DNA of 34,710 nt from Paracoccus salipaludis (GTDB lineage Bacteria; Pseudomonadota; Alphaproteobacteria; Rhodobacterales; Rhodobacteraceae), in NCBI RefSeq assembly GCF_002287065.1, contig NZ_NSJZ01000020.1:1-34710 (forward strand). Direction: 5' to 3'. Below are positions 33,463-34,710 of the stretch, piece after piece. Under the pieces are notes generated by a model that saw nothing but the letters and a program-made list of their open reading frames with translations, ran no database searches and was not told the origin of the DNA. How positions within the stretch are numbered: position 1 is the first letter of the stretch; every line of letters begins with the position of its first letter. A program made the position numbers and the translations under genes.

Positions 33463-34272
33463 TCAGTCCCGCAGCGGGCCGCTTCCGCCGATGCGTCCGG
33501 CATCGGGATGGCGGTCGGTGACGCGCAGGTTGTTCTGGACGTGCCGCACGCCCGAGCAGGCTTCGGCCAGGTCCTCGGCATGGCGCCGGGCGAAGCGGCT
33601 GTCCACGGTCCCGTCCAGCGTGATCTCGCCGCCGCTGACGGACACCTCGATGTCGGTGGCATCCAGGCGGGGATCGTCCGACAGGCGCTCGCTGATGTCC
33701 TCGCGGATGCGGTCGTCCGAGCGGCTGTAGTTGCGCGGGCCCCGGCCACGGTGGCCCGTGTCCATCTCGCGCCGGCGGCGGGCATCCTCGTCCCCGAACC
33801 AGGACGCGACCTCGTCGCCCGCGCGGTCGAGAAGGCCGCGCTCCTCCCGGCCGTGCCAGTCTTCCCCGCGCCAGCTTTCTCCGCGCCGGCCGAAGCCCTG
33901 CCCGCGGTCGTCGGGCTGCCCGCGTTCCATCCCGAGGCTGGGGGGATAGCTGGACATGCCCATGCCCAGTGCCGTCATGCCGGGATCGGGAAAGCCGTAG
34001 TTGCCGCCATAGCCGGGATCATGGCCCGGCCCGTCCGAAAAGCGGCCGCCATAGGGGTCGCGATCGTCAAGGATGCGGGCATCGCGCTGTTCGAAGCCCA
34101 TCATGCCGTAGCCGCGCGCCTCGTCCATGCGGCGGCGGCGTTCCGCGTCCTCGTCGCCGGACCAGGACCGGACCTCGTCCCCTGCCCTGTCCATCCAGCC
34201 GCGGGACCGGTCCCGGCGCGGTTCATCCCGGCCGCGGCCCCGTCCGTGGCGATCGTCCCAGTCCTGTGCCAT
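33463..34272 (-). CDS. BON-domain protein with duplicated SWxGDEDA motif
   Basis: A 269-residue protein. A 25-residue motif is repeated: residues 26-50 (DRAGDEVRSWSGDEDAERRR core) and 147-171 (DRAGDEVASWFGDEDARRRR core). Between them is a Gly/Tyr/Pro/Met-rich disordered spacer (about 55-140). A BON domain fills about 186-253 (DDRIREDISERL, then GEITLDGTVDSR, then VQNNLRV); BON domains bind phospholipid or peptidoglycan-related surfaces and occur in osmotic and envelope stress proteins such as OsmY. There is no signal peptide. GAGGAGG fits the ATG at 34272 better than the one at 34278. An EcfG-like promoter lies upstream. Confidence 0.83.
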   Translation of the reverse strand: MAQDWDDRHGRGRGRDEPRRDRSRGWMDRAGDEVRSWSGDEDAERRRRMDEARGYGMMGFEQRDARILDDRDPYGGRFSDGPGHDPGYGGNYGFPDPGMTALGMGMSSYPPSLGMERGQPDDRGQGFGRRGESWRGEDWHGREERGLLDRAGDEVASWFGDEDARRRREMDTGHRGRGPRNYSRSDDRIREDISERLSDDPRLDATDIEVSVSGGEITLDGTVDSRFARRHAEDLAEACSGVRHVQNNLRVTDRHPDAGRIGGSGPLRD

Positions 34273-34296
34273 CTGCATCCTCCTCGGGCGGTGAGC

Positions 34297-34314
34297 GTGG
34301 ATCGGGAAATCCAC
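34297..34314 (-). promoter_or_regulatory. Palindrome at the predicted 5' end of the BON-gene mRNA
   Basis: GTGGAT and ATCCAC form a perfect 6-bp inverted repeat around a 6-base loop. It lies just downstream of the EcfG-like promoter, so it would form a 5' terminal hairpin in the message, or an operator at the start site. Confidence 0.35.
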
Positions 34315-34323
34315 CTCTGTCCC

Positions 34324-34349
34324 AACCCCCCGCGGCCCGCCGCCGTTCC
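34324..34349 (-). promoter_or_regulatory. EcfG-like promoter upstream of the BON-domain gene
   Basis: On the minus strand GGAAC (34345-34349), 17 bases, then GGTT (34324-34327). One base differs from the CGTT consensus. Distance to the start codon is about 50 bases. Confidence 0.4.
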
Positions 34350-34397
34350 CGCGCCCGACCCTTCCGGCGTAACGGACGCGGCCCCCGGGGGGAGCGG

Positions 34398-34710
34398 TCA
34401 GCGCAGGGTGCCGTCGGGGTTCACCTCGACCCACTCGCCCCGCTCGGCCGAGATGTAGATCGCTTCCAGCAGGTGCATGTCGCGCAGGCCCATCTCGGCC
34501 GGGGTCAGGATGGGAACCCCGTCGCGGACGGCCTGGCTGAAATGGTCGATCTCGCCCGTGAACTGCTGCTCGCTGGGTTTCGACGGGGTGGGCATCTCGT
34601 CCCCTTCGGCGGTGCTCAGCGTCAGGCGGTTGCCGAAGTATTCGGTCGCCGGGTCCAGCACGGCCACGGCCTTCGACCCCCACAGGTCGATCCGCTTCTT
34701 GTTGGCGACA
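34398..34710 (-). CDS. Gfo/Idh/MocA-family oxidoreductase, C-terminal part
   Basis: The gene continues beyond the right edge; about 103 C-terminal residues are visible. The sequence reads VANKKRIDLWGSKAVAVLDP, then TEYFGNRLTL, and ends with GEIDHFSQAVRDGVPILTPAEMGLRDMHLLEAI, given here as GEIDHFSQAVRDG and MGLRDMHLLEAIY. This is the C-terminal beta-sheet and final helix of Gfo/Idh/MocA sugar dehydrogenases. The N-terminal Rossmann domain and catalytic Lys are outside. The apparent GTG start at 34667 is internal, since the frame reads through from upstream. Confidence 0.82.
   Translation of the reverse strand, partial: VANKKRIDLWGSKAVAVLDPATEYFGNRLTLSTAEGDEMPTPSKPSEQQFTGEIDHFSQAVRDGVPILTPAEMGLRDMHLLEAIYISAERGEWVEVNPDGTLR

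Overview
The window comes from a GC-rich alphaproteobacterium, most likely of the Rhodobacteraceae/Paracoccaceae (Paracoccus-like). This is inferred from gene content: a secreted-type Hint-domain protein of the kind common in that family, a urease operon with ureJ between ureA and ureB joined to a urea ABC transporter, tripartite tricarboxylate transport (TTT) genes, and promoters resembling those of the alphaproteobacterial general stress sigma factor EcfG. No rRNA, tRNA or CRISPR array was seen. No database search was possible, so names rest on motifs, length and gene order.

Layout. (1) 1-250: the edge of an ISNCY-type insertion sequence, with a truncated transposase and its subterminal repeats. 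(2) 519-1712: a Hint-domain protein on the plus strand, converging on a urea block. (3) 13414 down to 1774, minus strand: ureD-A-J-B-C-E-F-G, then urtA-B-C-D-E. This is a complete nickel urease with its maturation proteins and a high-affinity urea importer. (4) 13787-30030: a catabolic region of three transcription units. The first (minus, 21728 to 13787) encodes a peptide/opine-type ABC importer, then a DapA-family aldolase, a D-2-hydroxyacid dehydrogenase and an Ldh/malate-type dehydrogenase. The second (plus, 21984-25268) encodes a cytoplasmic sialidase-fold beta-propeller, a PdxA2-type 4-phospho-aldonate dehydrogenase and an iron-type alcohol dehydrogenase. The third (minus, 30030 to 25280) encodes TctC, TctB, TctA, a DUF1537 four-carbon acid sugar kinase and a GntR/FCD regulator. 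The kinase and PdxA2 perform consecutive steps but lie in different units, which ties the second and third units into one pathway; the divergent promoter region and spacing suggest the first belongs too. The substrate cannot be read from sequence.

(5) 30031-31105: about 1.1 kb without a convincing gene, holding a candidate small RNA (minus, about 30640-30745) that ends in a strong terminator whose loop can pair with upstream RNA. (6) 31106-34272: a stress-type block on the minus strand, with three tiny hydrophilic proteins behind a perfect EcfG-type promoter, a CPA1 cation/proton antiporter, and a BON-domain protein with a duplicated motif behind a near-consensus EcfG promoter. (7) From 34398 to the right edge: the C-terminal end of a Gfo/Idh/MocA oxidoreductase.

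One pattern recurs: each of the three solute-binding-protein genes (urtA, the ABC binding protein, tctC) is followed, before its permease gene, by a strong GC hairpin. This would fit higher expression of the binding protein than of the membrane parts.
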